A stretch of 64,000 bases of DNA. Origin: Molanna angustata. Lineage: Eukaryota > Arthropoda > Insecta > Trichoptera > Molannidae. Each line of letters begins with the position of its first letter. Within the stretch, counting starts at the first letter, position 1. The position numbers and the translations under genes are program-made. The DNA lies in contig OY754972.1 of NCBI GenBank assembly GCA_963576475.1, positions 28,455,168 through 28,519,167 of the forward strand, in the 5' to 3' direction. The notes under the pieces are model-generated. The model was not told the DNA's origin. It did not search any database and saw nothing but the letters and a program-made list of their open reading frames with translations. Shown here one piece after another: positions 34,414-48,211 of this stretch.

Positions 34414-37400
34414 ACTCTCCACACTATGGAATAGGGGAGAGTCATGATTTCGCAAAATTTAAGCGTATTTTTTTTACATCAATTTCTCAATGGGTATCAT
34501 GTAGAGAATGCACACTATGAGTTTCGTCGTGATGTGTTTGTGTGTATGGCGTATACGCTGTACGCCGTACGCCGTACGCCGTAGCATTTATCTTTTTTGT
34601 GTCCTCTCTACAGCCCAAACTATAAGTCTGATCGACTTCATATTAACATCATATGTGTAAAGTGCAAAGACCTAGAGCTGATTAGTTTTCCATAGACAAC
34701 TTTTGATTTCTTCTCTATGAATTCATCATTTACGTTGTTTTTTTTTTGTGTCCTCTCTGCAGCCCAAACTATAAGTCCGATTGACTTCATATTGATATCA
34801 CATGTGTTAAGTCCATAAACTTAGAGCTGATTAGTTTTCCATAGACAACGGTTCATTTTTTCCCAATGTTTCTTTATGATTTCATCTATTAAAACTGAAA
34901 AAATGCTCTCACGACCTGGAAATTAGAGATATTTTAATTTGGTTTCAACTATTTATACAACACCAAGAATCTTCCTAAAATTGTATTCAAAGTTGGTCAA
35001 TGTTAAAAGAAAAATATTCAACGGTTTCAAAAATTATATTTTATTTAATGGATATTTGTATGAAACTTATATGTAACAAGAGAATTTTTTTATATTTGGC
35101 AATGTTCAGTTCATTGATTTCATATTGATATAAGAATATTAATAGCTTGAACTTAGAACTGATTAGCTTTTCATAGATATCATAAAATTTCTTCATATGA
35201 TATCACGAGTCAACATTGTCAAAATGCTCTAACGCTCTTTGAAACAAAATTTATCTGCTTTTTTTAAAATATTTCATACAACATAAGCAGTCTTCACTAT
35301 ACTGCATTAATAGTTTGTCTATCTTAACATAAAAATATACTATCGGAAGAAAATTTATATTCCTGTTAGTAACATTTAGTATGAATAAAAATGTAATTAG
35401 ATAAATTTCTATTTATGGAAACGTTCAGTAATTTGATTTCATGTTATAATGTAAAGAGCTTGAACATAGAACTGATTAGCTTTCCATAAATAACAAAAAA
35501 AATCTTCATATGATATCACCTGTCAAAATTTGGAAAATGCTCTCGCGTTCTTTAGAACAAAATTTATCTGCTTTTTTTAAAATATTTCATACAACATAAG
35601 CATTCTTCCCTATACTCCATTAATAGTTTGTCTATCTTAACATAAAAATATACTATCGGAAGAAAATTTATATTCCTGATAGTAACATTTAGTATGAATA
35701 AAAATGTAATTAGATAAATTTCTATGTATGGAAAAGTTCAGTAATTTGATATCATGTTATAATGTAAAGAGCTTGAACATAGAACTGATTAGCTTTCCAT
35801 AAATAACAAAAAAATCTTCATATGATATCACCTGTCAAAATTTGGAAAATGCTCTCGCGTTCTTTAGAACAAAATTTATCTGCTTTTTTTAAAATATTTC
35901 ATACAACATAAGCATTCTTCACTATACTGCATTAATAGTTTGTCTATCTTAACATAAAAATATACTATCGGAAGAAAATTTATATTCCTGGTAGTAACAT
36001 TTAGTATGAATAACAATGTAATTAGATAAATTTCTATGTATGGAAAAGTTCAGTAATTTGATTTCATGTTATAATGTAAAGAGCTTGAACATAGAACTGA
36101 TTAGCTTTCCATAAATAACAAAAAAAATCTTCATATGATATCACCTGTCAAAATTTGGAAAATGCTCTCGCGTTCTTTAGAACAAAATTTATCTGCTTTT
36201 TTTAAAATATTTCATACAACATAAGCATTCTACACCATACTGCATTAAAAGTTTGTCTATCTTATCATAAAAATATACTATCGGAAGAAAATTTATATTC
36301 CTGATAGTAACATTTAGTATGAATAATAATGTAATTAGATAAATTTCTATGTATGGAAAAGTTCAGTAATTTGATTTCATGTTATAATGTAAAGAGCTTG
36401 AACATAGAACTGATTAGTTTTCCATAAATAACAAAAAAAATCTTCATATAATATCACGTGTCAAAATTTTGAAAATGCTCTCGCGTTCTTTAAAACAAAA
36501 TTTATCTGCTTTTTTTAAAATATTTCATACAACATAAGCATTCTTCACTATACTGCATTAATAGTTTGTCTATCTTAACATAAAAATATACTATCGGAAG
36601 AAAATTTATATTCCTGGTAGTAACATTTATTATGAATAAAAATGTAATTAGATAAATTTCTATGTATGGAAAAGTTCAGTAATTTGATTTCATGTTATAA
36701 TGTAAAGAGCTTGAACATAGAACTGATTAGCTTTCCATAAATAACAAAAAAAATCTTCATATAATATCACGTGTCAAAATTTTGAAAATGCTCTCGCGTT
36801 CTTTAAAACAAAATTTATCTGCTTTTTTTAAAATATTTCATACAACATAAGCATTCTTCACTATACTGCATTAATATTTTGTTTATCTTAACATAAAAAT
36901 ATACTATCGGAAGAAAATTTATATTCCTGGTAGTAACATTTAGTATGAATAAAAATGTAATTAGATAAATTTCTATGTATGGAAAAGTTCAGTAATTTGA
37001 TTTCATGTTATAATGTAAAGAGCTTGAACATAGAACTGATTAGCTTTCCATAAATAACAAAAAAAATCTTCATATGATATCACCTGTCAAAATTTGGAAA
37101 ATGCTCTCGCGTTCTTTAGAACAAAATTTATCTGCTTTTTTTAAAATATTTCATACAACATAAGCATTCTTCACTATACTGCATTAATAGTTTGTTTATC
37201 TTAACATAAAAATATACTATCGGAAGAAAATTTACATTCTTGATAGTAACATTTAGTATGAATAAAAATGTAATTAGATAAATTTCTATGTATGGAAAAG
37301 TTCAGTAATTTGATTTCATGTTATAATGTAAAAAGCTTGAACATAGAACTGATTAGCTTTCCATAAACAACAAAAAAAATCTTCATATGATATCACCTGT

Positions 37401-38202
37401 CAAAATTTGGAAAATGCTCTCGCGTTCTTTAGAACTAAATTTATCTGCTTTTTTTAAAATATTTCATACAACATTAGCATTCTTCACTATACTGCATTAA
37501 TAGTTTGTTTATCTTAACATAAAAATATACTATCGGAAGAAAATTTACATTCCTGATAGTAACATTTAGTATGAATAAAAATGTAATTAGATAAATTTCT
37601 ATGTATGGAAAAGTTCTGTAATTTGATTTCATGTTATAATGTAAAGAGCTTGAACATAGAACTGATTAGCTTTCCATAAATAACAAAAAAAATCTTCATA
37701 TGATATCACCTGTCAAAATTTGGAAAATGCTCTCGCGTTCTTTAGAACAAAATTTATCTGCTTTTTTTAAAATATTTCATACAACATAAGCATTCTTCAC
37801 TATACTGCATTAATAGTTTGTTTATCTTAACATAAAAATATACTATCGGAAGAAAATTTACATTCCTGATAGTAACATTTAGTATGAATAAAAATGTAAT
37901 TAGATAAATTTCTATGTTTGGAAAAGTTCAGTAATTTGATTTCATGTTATAATGTAAAGAGCTTGAACATAGAATTGATTAGCTTTCCATAAATAACAAA
38001 AAAAATCTTCATATGATATCACCTGTCAAAATTTGGAAAATGCTCTTGCGTTCTTTAAAACAAAATTTATCTGCTTTTTTTAAAATATTTCATACAACAT
38101 AAGCATTCTACACCATACTGCATTAAAAGTTTGTCTATCTTATCATAAAAATATACTATCGGAAGAAAAATTATATACTAGAAAAAACAGTTTATTATTA
38201 TT
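34414..38202 (+). repeat. Module B: head plus 10 monomers
   Basis: The head is nearly identical to A but with CTATTT, CCTAAAATTG and GTTCAG variants shared with C and D. Ten monomers, one shortened by one A (A-run near 35810). Three GTACGCC units as in A. Confidence 0.85.
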
Positions 38203-41200
38203 ACTCTCCACACTATGGAATAGGGGAGAGTCATGATTTCGCAAAATTTAAGCGTATTTTTTTTACATCAATTTCTCAATGGGTATCATGTAGAGAATGC
38301 ACACTATGAGTTTCGTCGTGATGTGTTTGTGTGTATGGCGTATACGCTGTACGCCGTACGCCGTACGCCGTACGCCGTAGCATTTATCTTTTTTGTGTCC
38401 TCTCTACAGCCCAAACTATAAGTCTGATCGACTTCATATTAACATCATATGTGTAAAGTGCAAAGACCTAGAGCTGATTAGTTTTCCATAGACAACTTTT
38501 GATTTCTTCTCTATGAATTCATCATTTACGTTGTTTTTTTTTTGTGTCCTCTCTGCAGCCCAAACTATAAGTCCGATTGACTTCATATTGATATCACATG
38601 TGTTAAGTCCATAAACTTAGAGCTGATTAGTTTTCCATAGACAACGGTTCATTTTTTCCCAATGTTTCTTTATGATTTCATCTATTAAAACTGAAAAAAT
38701 GCTCTCACGACCTGGAAATTAGAGATATTTTAATTTGGTTTCAACTATTTATACAACACCAAGAATCTTCCTAAAATTGTATTCAAAGTTGGTCAATGTT
38801 AAAAGAAAAATATTCAACGGTTTCAAAAATTATATTTTATTTAATGGATATTTGTATGAAACTTATATGTAACAAGAGAATTTTTTTATATTTGGCAATG
38901 TTCAGTTCATTGATTTCATATTGATATAAGAATATTAATAGCTTGAACTTAGAACTGATTAGCTTTTCATAGATATCATAAAATTTCTTCATATGATATC
39001 ACGAGTCAACATTGTCAAAATGCTCTAACGCTCTTTGAAACAAAATTTATCTGCTTTTTTTAAAATATTTCATACAACATAAGCAGTCTTCACTATACTG
39101 CATTAATAGTTTGTCTATCTTAACATAAAAATATACTATCGGAAGAAAATTTATATTCCTGTTAGTAACATTTAGTATGAATAAAAATGTAATTAGATAA
39201 ATTTCTATTTATGGAAACGTTCAGTAATTTGATTTCATGTTATAATGTAAAGAGCTTGAACATAGAACTGATTAGCTTTCCATAAATAACAAAAAAAATC
39301 TTCATATGATATCACCTGTCAAAATTTGGAAAATGCTCTCGCGTTCTTTAGAACAAAATTTATCTGCTTTTTTTAAAATATTTCATACAACATAAGCATT
39401 CTTCCCTATACTCCATTAATAGTTTGTCTATCTTAACATAAAAATATACTATCGGAAGAAAATTTATATTCCTGATAGTAACATTTAGTATGAATAAAAA
39501 TGTAATTAGATAAATTTCTATGTATGGAAAAGTTCAGTAATTTGATATCATGTTATAATGTAAAGAGCTTGAACATAGAACTGATTAGCTTTCCATAAAT
39601 AACAAAAAAATCTTCATATGATATCACCTGTCAAAATTTGGAAAATGCTCTCGCGTTCTTTAGAACAAAATTTATCTGCTTTTTTTAAAATATTTCATAC
39701 AACATAAGCATTCTTCACTATACTGCATTAATAGTTTGTCTATCTTAACATAAAAATATACTATCGGAAGAAAATTTATATTCCTGGTAGTAACATTTAG
39801 TATGAATAACAATGTAATTAGATAAATTTCTATGTATGGAAAAGTTCAGTAATTTGATTTCATGTTATAATGTAAAGAGCTTGAACATAGAACTGATTAG
39901 CTTTCCATAAATAACAAAAAAAATCTTCATATGATATCACCTGTCAAAATTTGGAAAATGCTCTCGCGTTCTTTAGAACAAAATTTATCTGCTTTTTTTA
40001 AAATATTTCATACAACATAAGCATTCTACACCATACTGCATTAAAAGTTTGTCTATCTTATCATAAAAATATACTATCGGAAGAAAATTTATATTCCTGA
40101 TAGTAACATTTAGTATGAATAATAATGTAATTAGATAAATTTCTATGTATGGAAAAGTTCAGTAATTTGATTTCATGTTATAATGTAAAGAGCTTGAACA
40201 TAGAACTGATTAGTTTTCCATAAATAACAAAAAAAATCTTCATATAATATCACGTGTCAAAATTTTGAAAATGCTCTCGCGTTCTTTAAAACAAAATTTA
40301 TCTGCTTTTTTTAAAATATTTCATACAACATAAGCATTCTTCACTATACTGCATTAATAGTTTGTCTATCTTAACATAAAAATATACTATCGGAAGAAAA
40401 TTTATATTCCTGGTAGTAACATTTATTATGAATAAAAATGTAATTAGATAAATTTCTATGTATGGAAAAGTTCAGTAATTTGATTTCATGTTATAATGTA
40501 AAGAGCTTGAACATAGAACTGATTAGCTTTCCATAAATAACAAAAAAAATCTTCATATAATATCACGTGTCAAAATTTTGAAAATGCTCTCGCGTTCTTT
40601 AAAACAAAATTTATCTGCTTTTTTTAAAATATTTCATACAACATAAGCATTCTTCACTATACTGCATTAATATTTTGTTTATCTTAACATAAAAATATAC
40701 TATCGGAAGAAAATTTATATTCCTGGTAGTAACATTTAGTATGAATAAAAATGTAATTAGATAAATTTCTATGTATGGAAAAGTTCAGTAATTTGATTTC
40801 ATGTTATAATGTAAAGAGCTTGAACATAGAACTGATTAGCTTTCCATAAATAACAAAAAAAATCTTCATATGATATCACCTGTCAAAATTTGGAAAATGC
40901 TCTCGCGTTCTTTAGAACAAAATTTATCTGCTTTTTTTAAAATATTTCATACAACATAAGCATTCTTCACTATACTGCATTAATAGTTTGTTTATCTTAA
41001 CATAAAAATATACTATCGGAAGAAAATTTACATTCTTGATAGTAACATTTAGTATGAATAAAAATGTAATTAGATAAATTTCTATGTATGGAAAAGTTCA
41101 GTAATTTGATTTCATGTTATAATGTAAAAAGCTTGAACATAGAACTGATTAGCTTTCCATAAACAACAAAAAAAATCTTCATATGATATCACCTGTCAAA

Positions 41201-42624
41201 ATTTGGAAAATGCTCTCGCGTTCTTTAGAACTAAATTTATCTGCTTTTTTTAAAATATTTCATACAACATTAGCATTCTTCACTATACTGCATTAATAGT
41301 TTGTTTATCTTAACATAAAAATATACTATCGGAAGAAAATTTACATTCCTGATAGTAACATTTAGTATGAATAAAAATGTAATTAGATAAATTTCTATGT
41401 ATGGAAAAGTTCTGTAATTTGATTTCATGTTATAATGTAAAGAGCTTGAACATAGAACTGATTAGCTTTCCATAAATAACAAAAAAAATCTTCATATGAT
41501 ATCACCTGTCAAAATTTGGAAAATGCTCTCGCGTTCTTTAGAACAAAATTTATCTGCTTTTTTTAAAATATTTCATACAACATAAGCATTCTTCACTATA
41601 CTGCATTAATAGTTTGTTTATCTTAACATAAAAATATACTATCGGAAGAAAATTTACATTCCTGATAGTAACATTTAGTATTAATAAAAATGTAATTAGA
41701 TAAATTTCTATGTATGGAAAAGTTCAGTAATTTGATTTCATGTTATAATGTAAAGAGCTTGAACATAGAACTGATTAGCTTTCCATAAATAACAAAAAAA
41801 ATCTTCATATGATATCACCTGTCAAAATTTGGAAAATGCTCTCGCGTTCTTTAGAACAAAATTTATCTGCTTTTTTTAAAATATTTCATACAACATAAGC
41901 ATTCTTCACTATACTGCATTAATAGTTTGTTAATCTTAACATAAAAATATACTATCGGAAGAAAATTTACATTCCTGATAGTAACATTTAGTATGAATAA
42001 AAATGTAATTAGATAAATTTCTATGTATGGAAAAGTTCAGTAATTTGATTTCATGTTATAATGTAAAGAGCTTGAACATAGAACTGATTAGCTTTCCATA
42101 AATAACAAAAAAAATCTTCATATGATATCACCTGTCAAAATTTGGAAAATGCTCTCGCGTTCTTTAGAACAAAATTTATCTGCTTTTTTTAAAATATTTC
42201 ATACAACATAAGCATTCTTCACTATACTGCATTAATAGTTTGTTTATCTTAACATAAAAATATACTATCGGAAGAAAATTTACATTCCTGATAGTAACAT
42301 TTAGTATGAATAAAAATGTAATTAGATAAATTTCTATGTTTGGAAAAGTTCAGTAATTTGATTTCATGTTATAATGTAAAGAGCTTGAACATAGAATTGA
42401 TTAGCTTTCCATAAATAACAAAAAAAATCTTCATATGATATCACCTGTCAAAATTTGGAAAATGCTCTTGCGTTCTTTAAAACAAAATTTATCTGCTTTT
42501 TTTAAAATATTTCATACAACATAAGCATTCTACACCATACTGCATTAAAAGTTTGTCTATCTTATCATAAAAATATACTATCGGAAGAAAAATTATATAC
42601 TAGAAATGACAGTTTATTATTATT
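38203..42624 (+). repeat. Module C: head plus 12 monomers
   Basis: Essentially module B plus two monomers (the TAGTATTAATAAAAATG and TTTGTTAATCTTAAC variants, also present in the tail of module A) and one extra GTACGCC unit. The length difference C minus B is 633 = 2 x 313 + 7. Confidence 0.85.
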
Positions 42625-45600
42625 ACTCTCCACACTATGGAATAGGGGAGAGTCATGATTTCGCAAAATTTAAGCGTATTTTTTTTACATCAATTTCTCA
42701 ATGGGTATCATGTAGAGAATGCACACTATGAGTTTCGTCGTGATGTGTTTGTGTGTATGGCGTATACGCTGTACGCCGTACGCCGTACGCCGTACGCCGT
42801 AGCATTTATCTTTTTTGTGTCCTCTCTACAGCCCAAACTATAAGTCTGATCGACTTCATATTAACATCATATGTGTAAAGTGCAAAGACCTAGAGCTGAT
42901 TAGTTTTCCATAGACAACTTTTGATTTCTTCTCTATGAATTCATCATTTACGTTGTTTTTTTTTTGTGTCCTCTCTGCAGCCCAAACTATAAGTCCGATT
43001 GACTTCATATTGATATCACATGTGTTAAGTCCATAAACTTAGAGCTGATTAGTTTTCCATAGACAACGGTTCATTTTTTCCCAATGTTTCTTTATGATTT
43101 CATCTATTAAAACTGAAAAAATGCTCTCACGACCTGGAAATTAGAGATATTTTAATTTGGTTTCAACTATTTATACAACACCAAGAATCTTCCTAAAATT
43201 GTATTCAAAGTTGGTCAATGTTAAAAGAAAAATATTCAACGGTTTCAAAAATTATATTTTATTTAATGGATATTTGTATGAAACTTATATGTAACAAGAG
43301 AATTTTTTTATATTTGGCAATGTTCAGTTCATTGATTTCATATTGATATAAGAATATTAATAGCTTGAACTTAGAACTGATTAGCTTTTCATAGATATCA
43401 TAAAATTTCTTCATATGATATCACGAGTCAACATTGTCAAAATGCTCTAACGCTCTTTGAAACAAAATTTATCTGCTTTTTTTAAAATATTTCATACAAC
43501 ATAAGCAGTCTTCACTATACTGCATTAATAGTTTGTCTATCTTAACATAAAAATATACTATCGGAAGAAAATTTATATTCCTGTTAGTAACATTTAGTAT
43601 GAATAAAAATGTAATTAGATAAATTTCTATTTATGGAAACGTTCAGTAATTTGATTTCATGTTATAATGTAAAGAGCTTGAACATAGAACTGATTAGCTT
43701 TCCATAAATAACAAAAAAAATCTTCATATGATATCACCTGTCAAAATTTGGAAAATGCTCTCGCGTTCTTTAGAACAAAATTTATCTGCTTTTTTTAAAA
43801 TATTTCATACAACATAAGCATTCTTCCCTATACTCCATTAATAGTTTGTCTATCTTAACATAAAAATATACTATCGGAAGAAAATTTATATTCCTGATAG
43901 TAACATTTAGTATGAATAAAAATGTAATTAGATAAATTTCTATGTATGGAAAAGTTCAGTAATTTGATATCATGTTATAATGTAAAGAGCTTGAACATAG
44001 AACTGATTAGCTTTCCATAAATAACAAAAAAATCTTCATATGATATCACCTGTCAAAATTTGGAAAATGCTCTCGCGTTCTTTAGAACAAAATTTATCTG
44101 CTTTTTTTAAAATATTTCATACAACATAAGCATTCTTCACTATACTGCATTAATAGTTTGTTTATCTTAACATAAAAATATACTATCGGAAGAAAATTTA
44201 CATTCTTGATAGTAACATTTAGTATGAATAAAAATGTAATTAGATAAATTTCTATGTATGGAAAAGTTCAGTAATTTGATTTCATGTTATAATGTAAAAA
44301 GCTTGAACATAGAACTGATTAGCTTTCCATAAACAACAAAAAAAATCTTCATATGATATCACCTGTCAAAATTTGGAAAATGCTCTCGCGTTCTTTAGAA
44401 CAAAATTTATCTGCTTTTTTTTAAATATTTCATACAACATAAGCATTCTTCACTATACTGCATTAATAGTTTGTTTATCTTAACATAAAAATATACTATC
44501 GGAAGAAAATTTATATTCCTGATAGTAACGTTTAGTATGAATAAAAATGTAATTAGATAAATTTCTATGTATGGAAAAGTTCAGTAATTTGATTTCATGT
44601 TATAATGTAAAAAGCTTGAACATAGAACTGATTAGCTTTCCATAAACAACAAAAAAAATCTTCATATGATATCACCTGTCAAAATTTGGAAAATGCTCTC
44701 GCGTTCTTTAGAACAAAATTTATCTGCTTTTTTTAAAATATTTCATACAACATAAGCATTCTTCACTATACTGCATTAATAGTTTGTTTATCTTAACATA
44801 AAAATATACTATCGGAAGAAAATTTACATTCCTGATAGTAACATTTAGTATGAATAAAAATGTAATTAGATAAATTTCTATGTATGGAAAAGTTCAGTAA
44901 TTTGATTTCATGTTATAATGTAAAGAGCTTGAACATAGAACTGAATAGCTTTCCATAAATAACAAAAAAAATCTTCATATGATATCACCTGTCAAAATTT
45001 GGAAAATGCTCTCGCGTTATTTAGAACAAAATTTATCTGCTTTTTTTAAAATATTTCATACAACATAAGCATTCTTCCCTATACTGCATTAATAGTTTGT
45101 CTATCTTAACATAAAAATATACTATCGGAAGAAAATTTATATTCCTGATAGTAACATTTAGTATGAATAAAAATGTAATTAGATAAATTTCTATGTATGG
45201 AAACGTTCAGTAATTTGATTTCATGTTATTATGTAAAGAGCTTGAACATAGAACTGATTAGCTTTCCATAAATAACAAAAAAATTCTTCATATAATATCA
45301 CGTGTCAAAATTTTGAAAATGCTCTCGCGTTCTTTAAAACAAAATTTATCTGCTTTTTTTAAAATATTTCATACAACATAAGCATTCTTCACTATACTGC
45401 ATTAATAGTTTGTTTATCTTAACATAAAAATATACTATCGGAAGAAAATTTATATTCCTGATAGTAACATTTAGTATGAATAAAAATGTAATTAGATAAA
45501 TTTCTATGTATGGAAACGTTCAGTAATTTGATTTCATGTTATAATGTAAAGAGCTTGAACATAGAACTGATTAGCTTTCCATAAATAACAAAAAAATCTT

Positions 45601-46455
45601 CATATGATATCACGTGTCAAAATTTTGAAAATGCTCTCGCGTTCTTTAAATCAAAATTTATCTGCTTTTTTAAAAATATTTCATACAACATAAGCATTCT
45701 TCACTATACTGCATTAATAGTTTGTCTATCTTAACATAAAAATATACTATCGGAAGAAAATTTATATTCCTGATAGTAACATTTAGTATGAATAAAAATG
45801 TAATTAGATAAATTTCTATGTATGGAAACGTTCAGTAATTTGATTTCATGTTATAATGTAAAGAGCTTGAACATAGAACTGATTAGCTTTCCATAAATAA
45901 CAAAAAAATTCTTCATATGATATCACCTGTCAAAATTTGGAAAATACTCTTGCGTTCTTTAAAACAAAATTTATGTGCTTTTTTAAAAATATTTCATACA
46001 ACATAAGCATTCTTCACTATACTGCATTAATAGTTTGTCTATCTTAACATAAAAATATACTATCGGAAGAAAATTTATATTCCTGATAGTAACATTTAGT
46101 ATGAATAAAAATGAAATTAGATAAATTTCTATGTATGGAAACGTTCAGTAATTTGATTTCATGTTATAATGTAAAGAGCTTGAACATAGAACTGATTAGC
46201 TTTCCATAAATAACAAAAAAATCTTCATATGATATCACGTGTCAAAATTTTGAAAATGCTCTCGCGTTCTTTAAATCAAAATTTATCTGCTTTTTTAAAA
46301 ATATTTCATACAACATAAGCATTCTTCACTATACGGCATTAATAGTTTGTCTATCTTATCATGAAAATATACTATCGTTAGAAAATTTATATTCCTGGTA
46401 GTAAAATTTAGAATGAATAAAATATTTCATTGTCAATATTTGTGGTGTGGAGAGT
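42625..46455 (+). repeat. Module D: head plus 10 monomers, decaying right edge
   Basis: The head is identical in layout to C (four GTACGCC units). The first three monomers match B and C; later ones jump to the CATTCTTGATAG type. The last monomers (about 45.2-46.4 kb) have most differences (TTTAAATCAAAATTTAT, CTATCGTTAG). The right end reads AATTTAGAATGAATAAAATA, then GTGTGGAGAGT. Confidence 0.85.
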
Positions 46456-46495
46456 TTAGTGTTGGCCACAACCCACTCGTTTTTAATTGGGTACA
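46456..46495 (-). repeat. Right border repeat of the satellite domain
   Basis: GTTGGCCACAACCCACTCGT, reverse complement of the block at 1526-1570. It probably belongs to the terminus of the element that carries the satellite. Confidence 0.45.
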
Positions 46496-47739
46496 TTATA
46501 ATAAAGATTCATTTTTACTGTCATGAAACACATTTATATAAAAGTTAGGTTAGTTTTACATAACTTGACATTTTTTTCTAGTTTGTGATAAAATATATTA
46601 AAGGTGGATACCTACATACCTACTACATACTTTCTTACTTACCTACTATTTGCGACCTGACTATTAGTAATGCGACGCTTAGCCATATTTGACAACGCAG
46701 AAAACTGACCAAGTATGAAATTACAGTCATTTCGCAAATATTACCTACATATGACCGATAAAGTTTTGTATGAGGCATGTGTCATATAATTTGATCCATA
46801 ATTAAAAAAACCAGACATTATTAATAATGTAAGTATATCTCAATATCCAGCCTTATTCTCGACAGTGAATTACTATCTCAATTTCGAATTTTCACTAAGA
46901 ATATAATATATTGGCATGATAGGTAACTATTAATTATATAGTTACCTATCATGACAAATGCATGTAATGAGAGTGATCTAATTAGGTGGCAAATGACAAA
47001 GCGATATACGACGCTGCATACTGGAGTGGCAAGGAACCCGTCACGTAAGTGCGCAGATCACAAATTTGTGTCTTTTTGCTTGTTGGTTATGTGCAAACCG
47101 CCTTCCTCCACGGCGAAAAGTCTCAAGAAGTTCGATTTCATCTATACCTACATATCGCCTATGTGCCTACATTAAAATTATCTTTTACGATTAAAACATA
47201 TGTACCAACCTACCGCCTCATTCTATGGTATAAAGGTAGGTTGTTAGCGAAAATTCGAAAATCAAATAGGATCTGAAATCGGAGTAAGGCCGCTGGTCGA
47301 AGAAATCAATTCAAAAACAATTATTTTTCACTATAACGATGGTCAGTGGTCAGTAACTGCATATTTTCACCAATTAGTACGAGTTCAGGGCGTGTCGTAT
47401 ATTCAATACACAACTGGTACCATAGATTTGTACAAACACTTGACCATATCTTGGTGTAAAGCTTCAGACTATTGCCTAGTTTGCACGTCAAGTGCATGGG
47501 GAAGAAAAAAACATGAACTTAGTTTTGTTATAGATACTACACGGAAGCATTCACAGACATGTAGGATATTTTTTTGCAAAAAAAATATTTATTCATTATT
47601 TTATTTTATCAGTGCATATCACACAATACGGGGTTACCAGAGACAGGTGTGCGGGTATGTGAGATCTTATTTTGCGTCTTGTATTTTCGATTTCCCGGCT
47701 CTTGTGAGACATCTAAAAACGATAACAGTAAAGATTGGA
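46496..47739. other. AT-rich intergenic DNA, no convincing gene
   Basis: Several overlapping frames (46951-47276, 47392-47856) have no family resemblance and overlap the CA-rich dispersed repeat. No splice or promoter context supports them. Confidence 0.5.
46915..46953. repeat. Perfect 16-bp inverted repeat (hairpin)
   Basis: CATGATAGGTAACTAT (46915-46930) and ATAGTTACCTATCATG (46938-46953) flank a 7-base loop, TAATTAT. Confidence 0.85.
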
Positions 47740-48211
47740 AACATTTTTGTATTTTTTTGTATGTGTGTGTGTGTGTGTCTGCGCCGTCCGCCGTCCCTTA
47801 TAACTTTTGATCCGCTTTATGCACAGAGCTTAAAATTTCAAAAAAAAATTTTATAGCAAAATCATGTGTTTATCTGCCTATATTTCCATTTTTTTAAATA
47901 TAGAAAAATGCCCAAACTCCTTGACTAGATAATTTAATTTTCTATAAAAAACCTTAAACATTATTCCAATATAATTATTTCAAACTTTTCTTAATAATTT
48001 TTGTAAAAATATAAATTAGTAACGACATTGTTTCACACAATTCGTATGGCAAAATACACAATATGTACGGGGACTCCCAATAGTTTAATACTAAGTCTTC
48101 ATAGATACATAATATCATATGTATTCGGGGTAGGAAAAATAGGCAGACCTCCACTCAATCCTATCCTGACATACACATTTTGTATAGAAAACAAAATATC
48201 TTGAAATATTT

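Larger units (their letters stand above)
25616..46455 (+). repeat. Satellite domain: four head-bearing modules of a 313-bp monomer
   Basis: About 20.8 kb of tandem DNA. Counting from the landmark ACTATCGG, the monomer period is 313 bp (for example 26541, 26854, 27167, 27480, 27793, 28106). Four modules start with ACTCTCCACACTATGG at 25616, 34414, 38203 and 42625 and hold 26, 10, 12 and 10 monomers. The distance from head start to the first ACTATCGG is constant (925 or 932 bp). The array ends with GTGTGGAGAGT at 46445-46455, the reverse complement of the first 11 bases of each module. No protein-coding evidence. The near identity of modules means an assembly check is warranted. Confidence 0.95.

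Noticed and set aside
38233..42843. Identical 62-codon frame in the heads of modules C and D
   Set aside because: Only the four-unit GTACGCC state keeps it open at this length; heads A and B do not, so there is no sign of coding constraint.
25616..46455. CRISPR array
   Set aside because: Repeats are 313 bp and contiguous with no unique spacers, and the genome is eukaryotic.
47392..47856. 154-codon plus-strand frame
   Set aside because: Runs into the CA/GT-rich dispersed repeat and has no recognisable domain.
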